DNA of 12,770 nucleotides from Bacteroidota bacterium. GTDB lineage: Bacteria; Bacteroidota; Bacteroidia; Chitinophagales; Chitinophagaceae. The notes beneath the pieces were generated by a model that did not search any database, was not told where the DNA came from, and was given only the letters and a program-made list of their open reading frames with translations. Position numbers and translations under genes: made by a program. Numbering within the stretch: position 1 is the stretch's first letter; every line of letters begins with the position of its first letter. The stretch lies in contig JAGWPI010000146.1 in NCBI GenBank assembly GCA_028877005.1, positions 1 to 12,770 of the forward strand. The letters run 5' to 3'. Below, one piece after another: positions 6,932-12,770 of this stretch.

Positions 6932-7348
6932 CTATATTGTCCGCTCCTGCAAATAGGTTTGTAGCATAATGGTGGCAGCAATTTGGTCTATGTTACCTTT
7001 TATTTGTCTTTGTTTTTTTTTCATCCCCATTTCAACCATCGCTTTTGAGGCCATTTTAGAGGTGTACTGTTCATCAACAGTTTGTATTGGAATGGTGGAA
7101 AAATTTTTTTTTAATTGTTCAATAGCCTTTAACACTAAAGGTGTTGCATGTGTAGCAGTTTGGTCTAAATTATAAGGTTCTCCAATTAAAATTAATTCAA
7201 CTGCTTCTTTGGTGATATATTCTTTCAAAAAAGTAATTAAAGTGGCTGATGGAATGGTGGTTAAAGGTGTGGCTATAATTTGAAGAGGATCTGTAACGGC
7301 AATTCCGGTTCTTTTCCCTCCATAATCAATACAAATAATTCTAGCCAC
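6932..7348 (-). CDS. ruvX: Putative Holliday junction resolvase RuvX (YqgF family)
   Basis: YqgF proteins have an RNase H-like nuclease fold and act on Holliday junctions or in 16S/pre-rRNA maturation, depending on the species. From a GTG at 7348 the protein has 138 residues and starts ARIICIDYGGKRTGIAVTD, with the conserved catalytic Asp at position 8. The other family blocks are LILIGEPYN (52-60), TVDEQYTSKMAS (90-101) and NIDQIAATIMLQTYL (119-133), with D121 as the late acidic residue. The GTG start places it 10 bases after the ubiA stop; the upstream TTG at 7381 would instead force a 23-base overlap and add 11 residues not typical of the family. The tight spacing indicates one operon with ubiA and the methyltransferase gene. 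The substrate cannot be decided from sequence. Confidence 0.92.
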   Translation of the reverse strand: MARIICIDYGGKRTGIAVTDPLQIIATPLTTIPSATLITFLKEYITKEAVELILIGEPYNLDQTATHATPLVLKAIEQLKKNFSTIPIQTVDEQYTSKMASKAMVEMGMKKKQRQIKGNIDQIAATIMLQTYLQERTI

Positions 7349-7358
7349 AATTTCAATT

Positions 7359-8282
7359 TTAAAAAATAAATAAATCGGCAATTACAAATGCGCTAAACAC
7401 TACACTGGCAATGCCATTTGCAGTCATAAAAGCAATATTTACCCTACTTAAATCATTTGGTTTTACAATTGAATGTTGATAGAGTAACATGCCGGTAAAT
7501 ATTAAAATACCTATCCAATATAGGGCATGAAAATTACCATAATAGCCTGCCAATATTACACAGGCGGCGCTTAAAAAATGCAAAAAAGAGGAAATTCGCA
7601 ATGCGTTTATTTTTCCGAACACTGCCGGTATGGAATATAATTTTTGCGATTGGTCAAAATCTACATCTTGCAAGGCATAAATAACATCAAAGCCGCTTAC
7701 CCAAAAAATTACCGCAAAAGAAAATAAAACCGGTAATAAACCAAATACTCCTGTTACTGCTAAGTAAGCACCAATAGGGGCTAATGAAAGCCCTATTCCT
7801 AATACTAAATGACATAATGCTGTAAATCTTTTGGTATAACTATAAAATAATACAACAAACAAAGCTATTGGAGCCAAATAGAAACAAATTTTATTAATAA
7901 AATAAGTGGTCAATAAAAAAAGCAGGCAATTAATTAAAACAAACCGCAACGCACTTTCAGGTAAAATAATACCTTTCGGAATTTCGCGAATGGCGGTTCT
8001 GGGGTTTCGAGCATCAAAATGCCTGTCCAAATAACGATTAAAAGCCATGGCTGCATTTCGTGCAGTAACCATACAAATAATTACTAATACAAACTTTTCT
8101 GCTATATATTGATGGGTAAAATAAGTATGTTGAATGGCAACATTGGTATTATTTTCAGGCATATTTAGGTAAAAAGCTTGCCGATGAACAATGCCCAGAA
8201 AAAAGCCAATGAATGCAAAAGGCATGGCAAAAATGGTATGCGAAAATTTTACGAGACTTAAATATTTTTTTATTGAATACAT
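7359..8282 (-). CDS. ubiA: UbiA-family polyprenyltransferase (quinone biosynthesis, MqnP/UbiA-like)
   Basis: An integral-membrane prenyltransferase of 307 residues that attaches a polyprenyl chain to an aromatic ring during quinone synthesis. The first Asp-rich motif is NRYLDRHFDARNP, with N82, D86 and D90; the second is ALQDVDFDQSQKLYSIP, with D206 and D210, which bind prenyl diphosphate through Mg2+. Multiple hydrophobic segments between and after these fit the usual bundle of about eight or nine helices. The N-terminus KKYLSLVKFSHTIFAMPFAFIGF is typical of the UbiA-like group that includes MqnP of the futalosine menaquinone route. Bacteroidota generally use menaquinone, so a menaquinone role is more likely than ubiquinone; this is inference. 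Residues of about 33-60 form a polar stretch longer than I expect between the first two helices. It starts 12 bases after the methyltransferase stop. Confidence 0.9.
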   Translation of the reverse strand: MYSIKKYLSLVKFSHTIFAMPFAFIGFFLGIVHRQAFYLNMPENNTNVAIQHTYFTHQYIAEKFVLVIICMVTARNAAMAFNRYLDRHFDARNPRTAIREIPKGIILPESALRFVLINCLLFLLTTYFINKICFYLAPIALFVVLFYSYTKRFTALCHLVLGIGLSLAPIGAYLAVTGVFGLLPVLFSFAVIFWVSGFDVIYALQDVDFDQSQKLYSIPAVFGKINALRISSFLHFLSAACVILAGYYGNFHALYWIGILIFTGMLLYQHSIVKPNDLSRVNIAFMTANGIASVVFSAFVIADLFIF

Positions 8283-8294
8283 TTTTTATTCTGT

Positions 8295-8828
8295 TTAGAT
8301 AAATTGACATTGCTTTACCAACTCCCATAAAACAATTCCTGCAGCTACTGAAACATTGAGTGAGTGTTTGGTACCCCACTGTGGAATTTCAATACAGCCA
8401 TGGCACAAACTTAATACATCTTCTTGTACCCCTTCTACTTCATTACCCAAAACAATAGCCAATTTAGTATGGGGTGGAATTGTATATTGCTGAAGAGAAG
8501 TACTACCACTGGCCTGCTCTACTGCCAAAATAGTGTAACCCAATTCTTTTAATGATTGAACGGCAGCAAAGGTGGTAGACATGTATGTCCAATCAACTGT
8601 TTCTGTTGCACCTAGGGCTGTTTTTTGAATATCGCGATGTGGAGGTTGAGGAGTATATCCACAAATACATATACCTTCAAGTAAAAAAGCATCACAAGTT
8701 CTAAAAATACTTCCCACATTGTGCATACTTCTAATATTATCTAATACTACTATAATGGGGTGTTTGGGTGATGTTTTAAATTCCTGCACCGATTTTCTTC
8801 CCAAAGCATCCATACTTAATTTTTGCAT
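8295..8828 (-). CDS. RNA 2'-O-methyltransferase, TrmH/SpoU family
   Basis: A SPOUT-class enzyme that methylates ribose 2'-OH in tRNA or rRNA from S-adenosylmethionine. From the ATG at 8828 it has 177 residues and starts MQKLSMDALGRKSVQEFK, the usual start of the short Bacteroidota members; the frame is open further upstream, but that stretch overlaps the lon-trmH hairpin and is not family-like. The three SpoU motifs are complete: N37 and GSIFRT (39-44), LGNEVEGV (127-134), and IPQWGTKHSLNVSVAAGI (148-165), which form the trefoil-knot SAM site. It has no extra N-terminal RNA-binding domain, so it may dimerise and act on tRNA, but the target position cannot be deduced. It heads the ubiA-ruvX-def run, with only 12 bases before ubiA. 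Confidence 0.92.
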   Translation of the reverse strand: MQKLSMDALGRKSVQEFKTSPKHPIIVVLDNIRSMHNVGSIFRTCDAFLLEGICICGYTPQPPHRDIQKTALGATETVDWTYMSTTFAAVQSLKELGYTILAVEQASGSTSLQQYTIPPHTKLAIVLGNEVEGVQEDVLSLCHGCIEIPQWGTKHSLNVSVAAGIVLWELVKQCQFI

Positions 8829-8831
8829 GTG

Positions 8832-8863
8832 CAAATGTACATTGTTAACAAGGATGGAACAAT
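8832..8863 (-). promoter_or_regulatory. Candidate promoter of the trmH-ubiA-ruvX-def run, near-leaderless
   Basis: On the minus strand TACATTTG (8839-8832) matches the Bacteroidota -7 consensus TAnnTTTG exactly, and ATTG (8863-8860) lies 20 bases upstream, a proper spacing for the -33 element although weaker than TTTG. The element ends 3 bases before the trmH ATG, so transcription would begin at or next to the start codon. The palindrome TGTTAACA (8843-8850) sits in the spacer. Confidence 0.3.
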
Positions 8864-8869
8864 ATATTG

Positions 8870-8903
8870 AAAAAAGTTCCCTCATAAACATGAAGGAACT
8901 TTT
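8870..8903 (-). terminator. Terminator-like hairpin between lon and the trmH gene
   Basis: AAAAGTTCC (8872-8880) and GGAACTTTT (8895-8903) are perfect 9-bp arms with a 14-base loop. Read on the minus strand, the stem ends in a run of six T (8875-8870), four of them in the stem. It lies 73 bases after the lon stop and 41 before the trmH start. The long loop and AT-rich stem make it a modest terminator; it may be leaky. Confidence 0.5.
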
Positions 8904-8976
8904 AACCCTTAAAACAACCAACATGAAACTATAGTAACAACCTGATTACTAATTTGTTCATGTAATTGTAGCAATT

Positions 8977-11376
8977 TTACAGCAATGCTAAATCTAATAC
9001 TTGCTGCATCGTTTTAACATAATGAAATTGTACTCCGGTAATAAAGTTACTATCAATTTCCAGTACATCTTTTTCATTTTGCCAACACATAATAATTTCT
9101 TTCAACCCGGCTCTTTTAGCTGCCAATACTTTTTCTTTTATTCCACCTACCGGCAATACTTGCCCACGTAAGGTAATTTCACCTGTCATGGCTAAATAGG
9201 ATTTAACCTTTCGCCCGGTAAAGGCAGATGCTAATGAGGTAAGCATGGTAATACCTGCACTGGGCCCATCTTTAGGTGTAGCACCTTCTGGCACATGAAC
9301 ATGTACATTATGCGTAGTAAAAGCGCTATTTTCAATGCCTATTTTTTTTGCATTTGCCTGTAAATAGGTGTAGGCTGTAGTGGCACTTTCTTTCATTACA
9401 TTACCTAAATTACCGGTTAATTTTAATTCTCCTTTACCTTCACTTAAAACAGTTTCAATAAATAAAATATCGCCACCTACATAAGTCCAGGCTAAACCAA
9501 CTGCTACACCGGGCATATTGGCCATTTTGTATATTTCATTATTATACCGTTGCGGGCCTAATATTTTTTCAACATCTGATAGAGAAACAATGGATTTAAT
9601 TTTGTTTTTGGTGGCTAATTCCTTTGCTTCATAGCGCATGACAGAGGCCAACTGACGGTCTAATTCTCTTACACCACTTTCACGGGTATAGTTTTCAATA
9701 ATTTTTTCAAGAATTTTATCGCTAAATTTTAAATTCACTTTTGCCAGCCCGTGTGCCTCTTTTTGCTTGGGTATTAAGTGTCTTTTAGCAATTTCTACTT
9801 TTTCTTCAATAGCATATCCACTTAAATCAATAATTTCTAATCTATCGCGCAAAGCAGGTTGAATATTTTGAATATCATTGGCAGTTGCAATAAATAATAC
9901 TTTACTTAAATCATATTCCAATTCTAAATAATTATCATAAAAACTATTATTTTGTTCAGGATCTAATACTTCTAATAAGGCAGAGGATGGATCGCCACGA
10001 AAATCGTTACCGATTTTATCTATTTCATCCAATATCATAACAGGATTGGAAGTTTTTATTTTTCGAATGTTTTGAATAATTCTGCCGGGCATAGCACCAA
10101 TATATGTTTTGCGATGTCCTCTTATTTCGCTTTCATCGTGTAAACCACCTAAACTTACCCGCACATATTTTCTACCCACAGCATGTGCAATGCTTTTACC
10201 CAAAGAAGTTTTACCGATACCCGGTGGACCAATAAAACAAAGTATGGGGCTTTTCATATCGCCTTTTAATTTCAGTACCGCTAAATATTCTAAAATTCGA
10301 TTTTTAATTTTTTGCATGCCATAATGGTCTGCATCTAAAATTTTTTTAGCATTTTTTAAATCATAGTTATCATTTGTATATTCACCCCAAGGTAAATCGA
10401 GCAATAAATCTAAGTGATTGTATACAACTGAATAATCGGGTGTGCTGGGATGCATTCTCTCTAATTTCTCAATGCCGGATTTAAACATGGCTTTTGCTGC
10501 CTCTGGCCAGTGTTTGGTTTCGGCTTTTTTCTTCATTTCAGCAATTTCCCTTTCATTAGGATCACCACCTAATTCTTCTTTAATACTTTTAAGTTGCTGC
10601 TGCAAAAAATAGTCGCGCTGTTGTTTATCTAATTCTAGCCTGGTTTTACTGGTAACTTTATTCTTTAATTCAGCAAACTGCAATTCTTTGTGCAGTATAC
10701 TTGTTAAGCGATCGGCTCTTTGCTTAATACTTTCAAATGATAATAATTCTTGTTTTTCAGTTATAGAAGTATTTAAATTACTACTAACAAAATTGATGAG
10801 GAAAGAAGGATTTTCGATATTTTTTAATATAATTGATGCTTCTGTAGGCAAATTGGGCGAAAGCTGTATAATTTCTGTTGCCAAATCTTTAATAGTACTT
10901 ATATAAGCTTCAAAATCAGGATCATTTAATACCGGTTTGTCCTCCAATAACTGAATACTTGCTTTAAAGAAAGGTTCTTCTGCAACTATTTGCAATAGTT
11001 GGAATCTTTTTTTACCCTGAATAATAATGGTGGTGCCACCATCGGGCATTTTAATCAGTTTCAAAATTTTAGCTACAGTACCAATTTTATATAAATCTTT
11101 AACAGCGGGATCTTCGATTTCTGTATCATTTTGAGCCAATACTCCAATTAACTTATTGCTTTTATAGGCTTCATTAACTGCCTGAATACTTTTGTCGCGC
11201 CCTACGGTTATGGGTAACACTACGCCGGGAAATAAAACGGTATTTCTTAATGGCAAAATGGGCAAAGTATCCGGAATAACTACTTTTTCCTCTTCATCTT
11301 CACGCTCATTAATAGCAATAATGGGCATAAAATCGTTTTCATCTTCTGCGGATAATAAAAATTTTTTTTTGTTCAT
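8977..11376 (-). CDS. lon: ATP-dependent Lon protease
   Basis: The cytoplasmic AAA+ serine protease that degrades damaged and selected regulatory proteins. From the ATG at 11376 it has 799 residues, the normal length for Lon; an in-frame TTG at 11385 would add three residues. Order: acidic N-terminal extension, LON substrate-binding domain starting near VVIPDTLPILPLRNTVLFPG, coiled-coil (about 205-290, including QRDYFLQQQLKSIKEELGG), AAA+ module with Walker A GPPGIGKT (383-390), Walker B VMILDEID and sensor region FIATAND, then the protease domain. The Ser-Lys dyad is S706 in PKDGPSAG and K749 in GGIKEK, with the same 43-residue spacing as in the E. coli enzyme. All catalytic parts are intact. 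It is flanked by terminator-like hairpins on both sides, so it is probably transcribed alone. Confidence 0.98.
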   Translation of the reverse strand: MNKKKFLLSAEDENDFMPIIAINEREDEEEKVVIPDTLPILPLRNTVLFPGVVLPITVGRDKSIQAVNEAYKSNKLIGVLAQNDTEIEDPAVKDLYKIGTVAKILKLIKMPDGGTTIIIQGKKRFQLLQIVAEEPFFKASIQLLEDKPVLNDPDFEAYISTIKDLATEIIQLSPNLPTEASIILKNIENPSFLINFVSSNLNTSITEKQELLSFESIKQRADRLTSILHKELQFAELKNKVTSKTRLELDKQQRDYFLQQQLKSIKEELGGDPNEREIAEMKKKAETKHWPEAAKAMFKSGIEKLERMHPSTPDYSVVYNHLDLLLDLPWGEYTNDNYDLKNAKKILDADHYGMQKIKNRILEYLAVLKLKGDMKSPILCFIGPPGIGKTSLGKSIAHAVGRKYVRVSLGGLHDESEIRGHRKTYIGAMPGRIIQNIRKIKTSNPVMILDEIDKIGNDFRGDPSSALLEVLDPEQNNSFYDNYLELEYDLSKVLFIATANDIQNIQPALRDRLEIIDLSGYAIEEKVEIAKRHLIPKQKEAHGLAKVNLKFSDKILEKIIENYTRESGVRELDRQLASVMRYEAKELATKNKIKSIVSLSDVEKILGPQRYNNEIYKMANMPGVAVGLAWTYVGGDILFIETVLSEGKGELKLTGNLGNVMKESATTAYTYLQANAKKIGIENSAFTTHNVHVHVPEGATPKDGPSAGITMLTSLASAFTGRKVKSYLAMTGEITLRGQVLPVGGIKEKVLAAKRAGLKEIIMCWQNEKDVLEIDSNFITGVQFHYVKTMQQVLDLALL

Positions 11377-11386
11377 ATCGTTCAAT

Positions 11387-11416
11387 CTAAAGTAAAAGTC
11401 ATTTTGTCATTTACAA
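11387..11416 (-). promoter_or_regulatory. Weak candidate promoter of lon
   Basis: On the minus strand TACTTTAG (11394-11387) matches seven of eight positions of TAnnTTTG (A for T at position 7), and TTG (11416-11414) lies 19 bases upstream, within the Bacteroidota -33/-7 spacing. The element ends 10 bases before the lon ATG, so the leader would be very short. Chance matches of this quality are common in AT-rich DNA. Confidence 0.2.
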
Positions 11417-11506
11417 TTTTCAAAAAAGCTTATAATTATTGACTAATTTTTGGGGCAATATTAATGCCATGCACCTTAAATAGAATAAAACAGTACAAAA
11501 TGGCGT

Positions 11507-11537
11507 AAAAAAATGGCACACCTAAAAAGGTATGCCA
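11507..11537 (-). terminator. Strong intrinsic terminator of the outer-membrane barrel gene
   Basis: On the minus strand TGGCATACCT, a TTTT loop, AGGTGTGCCA and then seven T (11513-11507) form a 10-bp stem with one G-U pair, a tetraloop and a T-tract. It begins 22 bases after the stop codon of the small outer-membrane protein and isolates it from lon. Confidence 0.85.
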
Positions 11538-11558
11538 CAAAAGAATGAATTTAACTAT

Positions 11559-12128
11559 TTAAAATTTCAATCCAATTCCTAATTGTATTTGTTGACTCTT
11601 CCAATTGTTCTGATTACTGAGATCATTTAAATTGTTTAATCCGACTGCATAACGGCCATATATACGTAGTACATTAAAATTAAGTTGTACCCCACCTACC
11701 ATAGCAAAATCACCAGATTTAAATGCATTTTGACCATTGATTATCAAGTTGTCGTTTTTATTCAGTAAAATGCCGAATTGTGGACCAGCATTCAGGGTTA
11801 TTAATTTATCTATATTATACCGCAACAATACAGGAATTGTTAAATAATCTAATTTAATATTCTGGTCGGGGGGAAATATAGTTGTAAAACTGGCAGATTT
11901 TGTAGCAGACTGACTCCAAAGCACTTCGGGCTGTATACCCCATTTTTTATTAAAGTCAATTTCAGCAAATCCACCTACTTGATAGGACAATTGAAAACCC
12001 TGATTAAAAGTTTCTCCATCAATTTTTGTTAAGTTGCCGCCTGCCTTAATACCTGCTCTAAAACCTTGGGCATGAACCATTGCTGCGAAACAAAAGTAAG
12101 CTAAGGAAAATGCAATTATTTTTTTCAT
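11559..12128 (-). CDS. Small outer-membrane beta-barrel protein, PorT-like family
   Basis: 189 residues with a Sec signal peptide (MKKIIAFSLAYFCFAAMVHA, cleavage expected between A20 and Q21). The mature protein alternates short amphipathic beta strands with polar turns, beginning GFRAGIKAGGNLTKI and including WGIQPEVLWSQ, LDYLTIPVLLRYNI, ITLNAGPQFGILL, VLRIYGRYAVGL and the closing QIQLGIGLKF. The final residue is phenylalanine, as usual for substrates of the BAM machinery. This pattern, about eight strands and the IPVLLRY/GPQ segments are typical of the PorT-like outer-membrane family abundant in Bacteroidota. Most members have no known function. It is followed by its own strong terminator and preceded by 148 gene-free bases, so it is probably a single-gene unit. 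Confidence 0.88.
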   Translation of the reverse strand: MKKIIAFSLAYFCFAAMVHAQGFRAGIKAGGNLTKIDGETFNQGFQLSYQVGGFAEIDFNKKWGIQPEVLWSQSATKSASFTTIFPPDQNIKLDYLTIPVLLRYNIDKLITLNAGPQFGILLNKNDNLIINGQNAFKSGDFAMVGGVQLNFNVLRIYGRYAVGLNNLNDLSNQNNWKSQQIQLGIGLKF

Positions 12129-12276
12129 AAATGATTGTTTTACAGATGTTAAGTCAATGATTGTGCCAAGATTTTGAATGTGAAACTGATGTTAACAGAT
12201 GAAACATACATTTCAATTTTTAATATACAGAGTTGTACTTTTAGTTAAATTGTTAAACTTTGGTATATATAATTAT

Positions 12277-12770
12277 TTACACCAATTCAAATATGGTAAT
12301 TTCCGGTAAAATTCCTACCCTTCCCGGATAGCCAATAAAGCCAAAACCCCTGTTTACATAAAGGTATTGGTTACCTTCCTGATATAAACCTGCCCATTGT
12401 TTGTACATCCATTGTACAGGACTCCATTTAAAAAATGGGGTTTCAACGCCAAATTGCATGCCGTGTGTATGGCCCGCTAACATTAAATCAATATCGGGAT
12501 ATTTAACACGTATTTCTGCATCCCAATGGCTAGGGTCATGGCTCATTAAAATTTTAAAAGGCAACTTTTCAGTACCGGGATAAGCCAACTCCATTTTACC
12601 ATATTTTGGGAAATGCCCTTTAGCTCCCCAATTTTCAATACCAATTAGCGCAATAGAGTCTCCATTTTTATGCAACACTACATGTTCATTCATTAACAAA
12701 CGCCACCCTAAACTAGTATGTACGGCTTTTAAATTGTTTAAATTTTGTTGCTTTGCTAACAAGGATGGCC
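12277..12770 (-). CDS. Metallophosphoesterase (calcineurin-like), C-terminal part, cut by the window edge
   Basis: The frame stays open to the right edge, so the N-terminus lies outside the window; about 164 codons are visible. The fragment holds the C-terminal half of a calcineurin-like phosphoesterase: GDSIALIGIENWG, the histidine motif in ILMSHDPSHWD, and the final metal-binding motif AGHTHGMQFG (near 12460-12477), followed by a strand-rich end with LYVNRGFGFIG. The HDP and GHTH histidines are the metal ligands of this superfamily. The N-terminal D-x-H and GDxxD blocks are expected upstream but cannot be seen. In Bacteroidota such proteins are often membrane-anchored at the N-terminus; this cannot be checked here. 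The substrate is unknown; the superfamily includes phosphodiesterases and lipid-phosphate hydrolases. Confidence 0.9.
   Translation of the reverse strand, partial: PSLLAKQQNLNNLKAVHTSLGWRLLMNEHVVLHKNGDSIALIGIENWGAKGHFPKYGKMELAYPGTEKLPFKILMSHDPSHWDAEIRVKYPDIDLMLAGHTHGMQFGVETPFFKWSPVQWMYKQWAGLYQEGNQYLYVNRGFGFIGYPGRVGILPEITIFELV

Noticed and set aside
8155..8379. Minus-strand open frame spanning the methyltransferase-ubiA junction, a possible small gene.
   Set aside because: It overlaps the ends of two conserved genes in another frame and reads as chance sequence.
8719..8934. Plus-strand open frame opposite the start of the RNA methyltransferase and the hairpin region.
   Set aside because: It overlaps the strongly supported methyltransferase N-terminus and its product has no protein-like features of its own.
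12129..12276. Promoter of the small barrel gene (TATGTTTC as a -7 element) and a terminator for the phosphoesterase.
   Set aside because: The -7-like element has a mismatch and no -33 partner at proper spacing; the AGTT/AACT repeat is imperfect and too short for a terminator.
1..12770. Mobile elements, CRISPR arrays, tRNA or rRNA genes.
   Set aside because: No transposase, integrase, regularly spaced repeats or RNA-gene signatures were seen; the gene content on the minus strand is housekeeping.

Overview
The window looks like chromosomal DNA of a member of the Bacteroidota, most likely Chitinophagaceae or close kin. The DNA is AT-rich, genes have no Shine-Dalgarno-like leaders, and several exported or outer-membrane proteins are of Bacteroidota type (PorT-like small barrels, an SPII lipoprotein, a sigma factor followed by a membrane-anchored beta-barrel protein). 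This assignment rests on protein style and context, not on a marker gene. No rRNA, tRNA, CRISPR array, insertion sequence or prophage gene is visible, and no gene-free stretch reaches 300 bases.

Left part, plus strand (1-5321). A possible tail of an upstream gene (1-54) is followed by an ATP-grasp ligase (88-1041) and a YbdK/GCS2-type carboxylate-amine ligase (1083-2192). An 8-bp hairpin that includes the first gene's stop codon separates them. Both enzymes belong to superfamilies that form amide bonds with ATP, so together they suggest synthesis of an unidentified amide or peptide-like product. After a weak terminator comes a second unit. It holds an ECF-type sigma factor with no usable ATG start, then (overlapping it by one base) a protein with a short cytoplasmic N-terminus, one membrane helix, a long N/T/Q-rich linker and a C-terminal beta-barrel, then a lipoprotein of unknown function. 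This is a plausible envelope-sensing cassette in which the barrel protein acts as anti-sigma factor.

Middle and right part, minus strand (12770-5342). Read in the direction of transcription, this holds a metallophosphoesterase cut by the window edge, a small PorT-like outer-membrane barrel closed by a convincing intrinsic terminator, Lon protease, a weaker terminator-like hairpin, and then a compact housekeeping run: TrmH/SpoU-family RNA methyltransferase, UbiA-family prenyltransferase, RuvX/YqgF, peptide deformylase, and an exported protein of unknown function whose start overlaps the deformylase stop. The two gene blocks converge at about 5330 with only 20 bases between the stop codons.

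The best candidates for something undescribed are the two-ligase pair at the left edge and the sigma/trans-envelope barrel/lipoprotein cassette. A smaller signal is the 8-bp palindrome TGTTAACA, which occurs three times, each time just upstream of or at a gene start.
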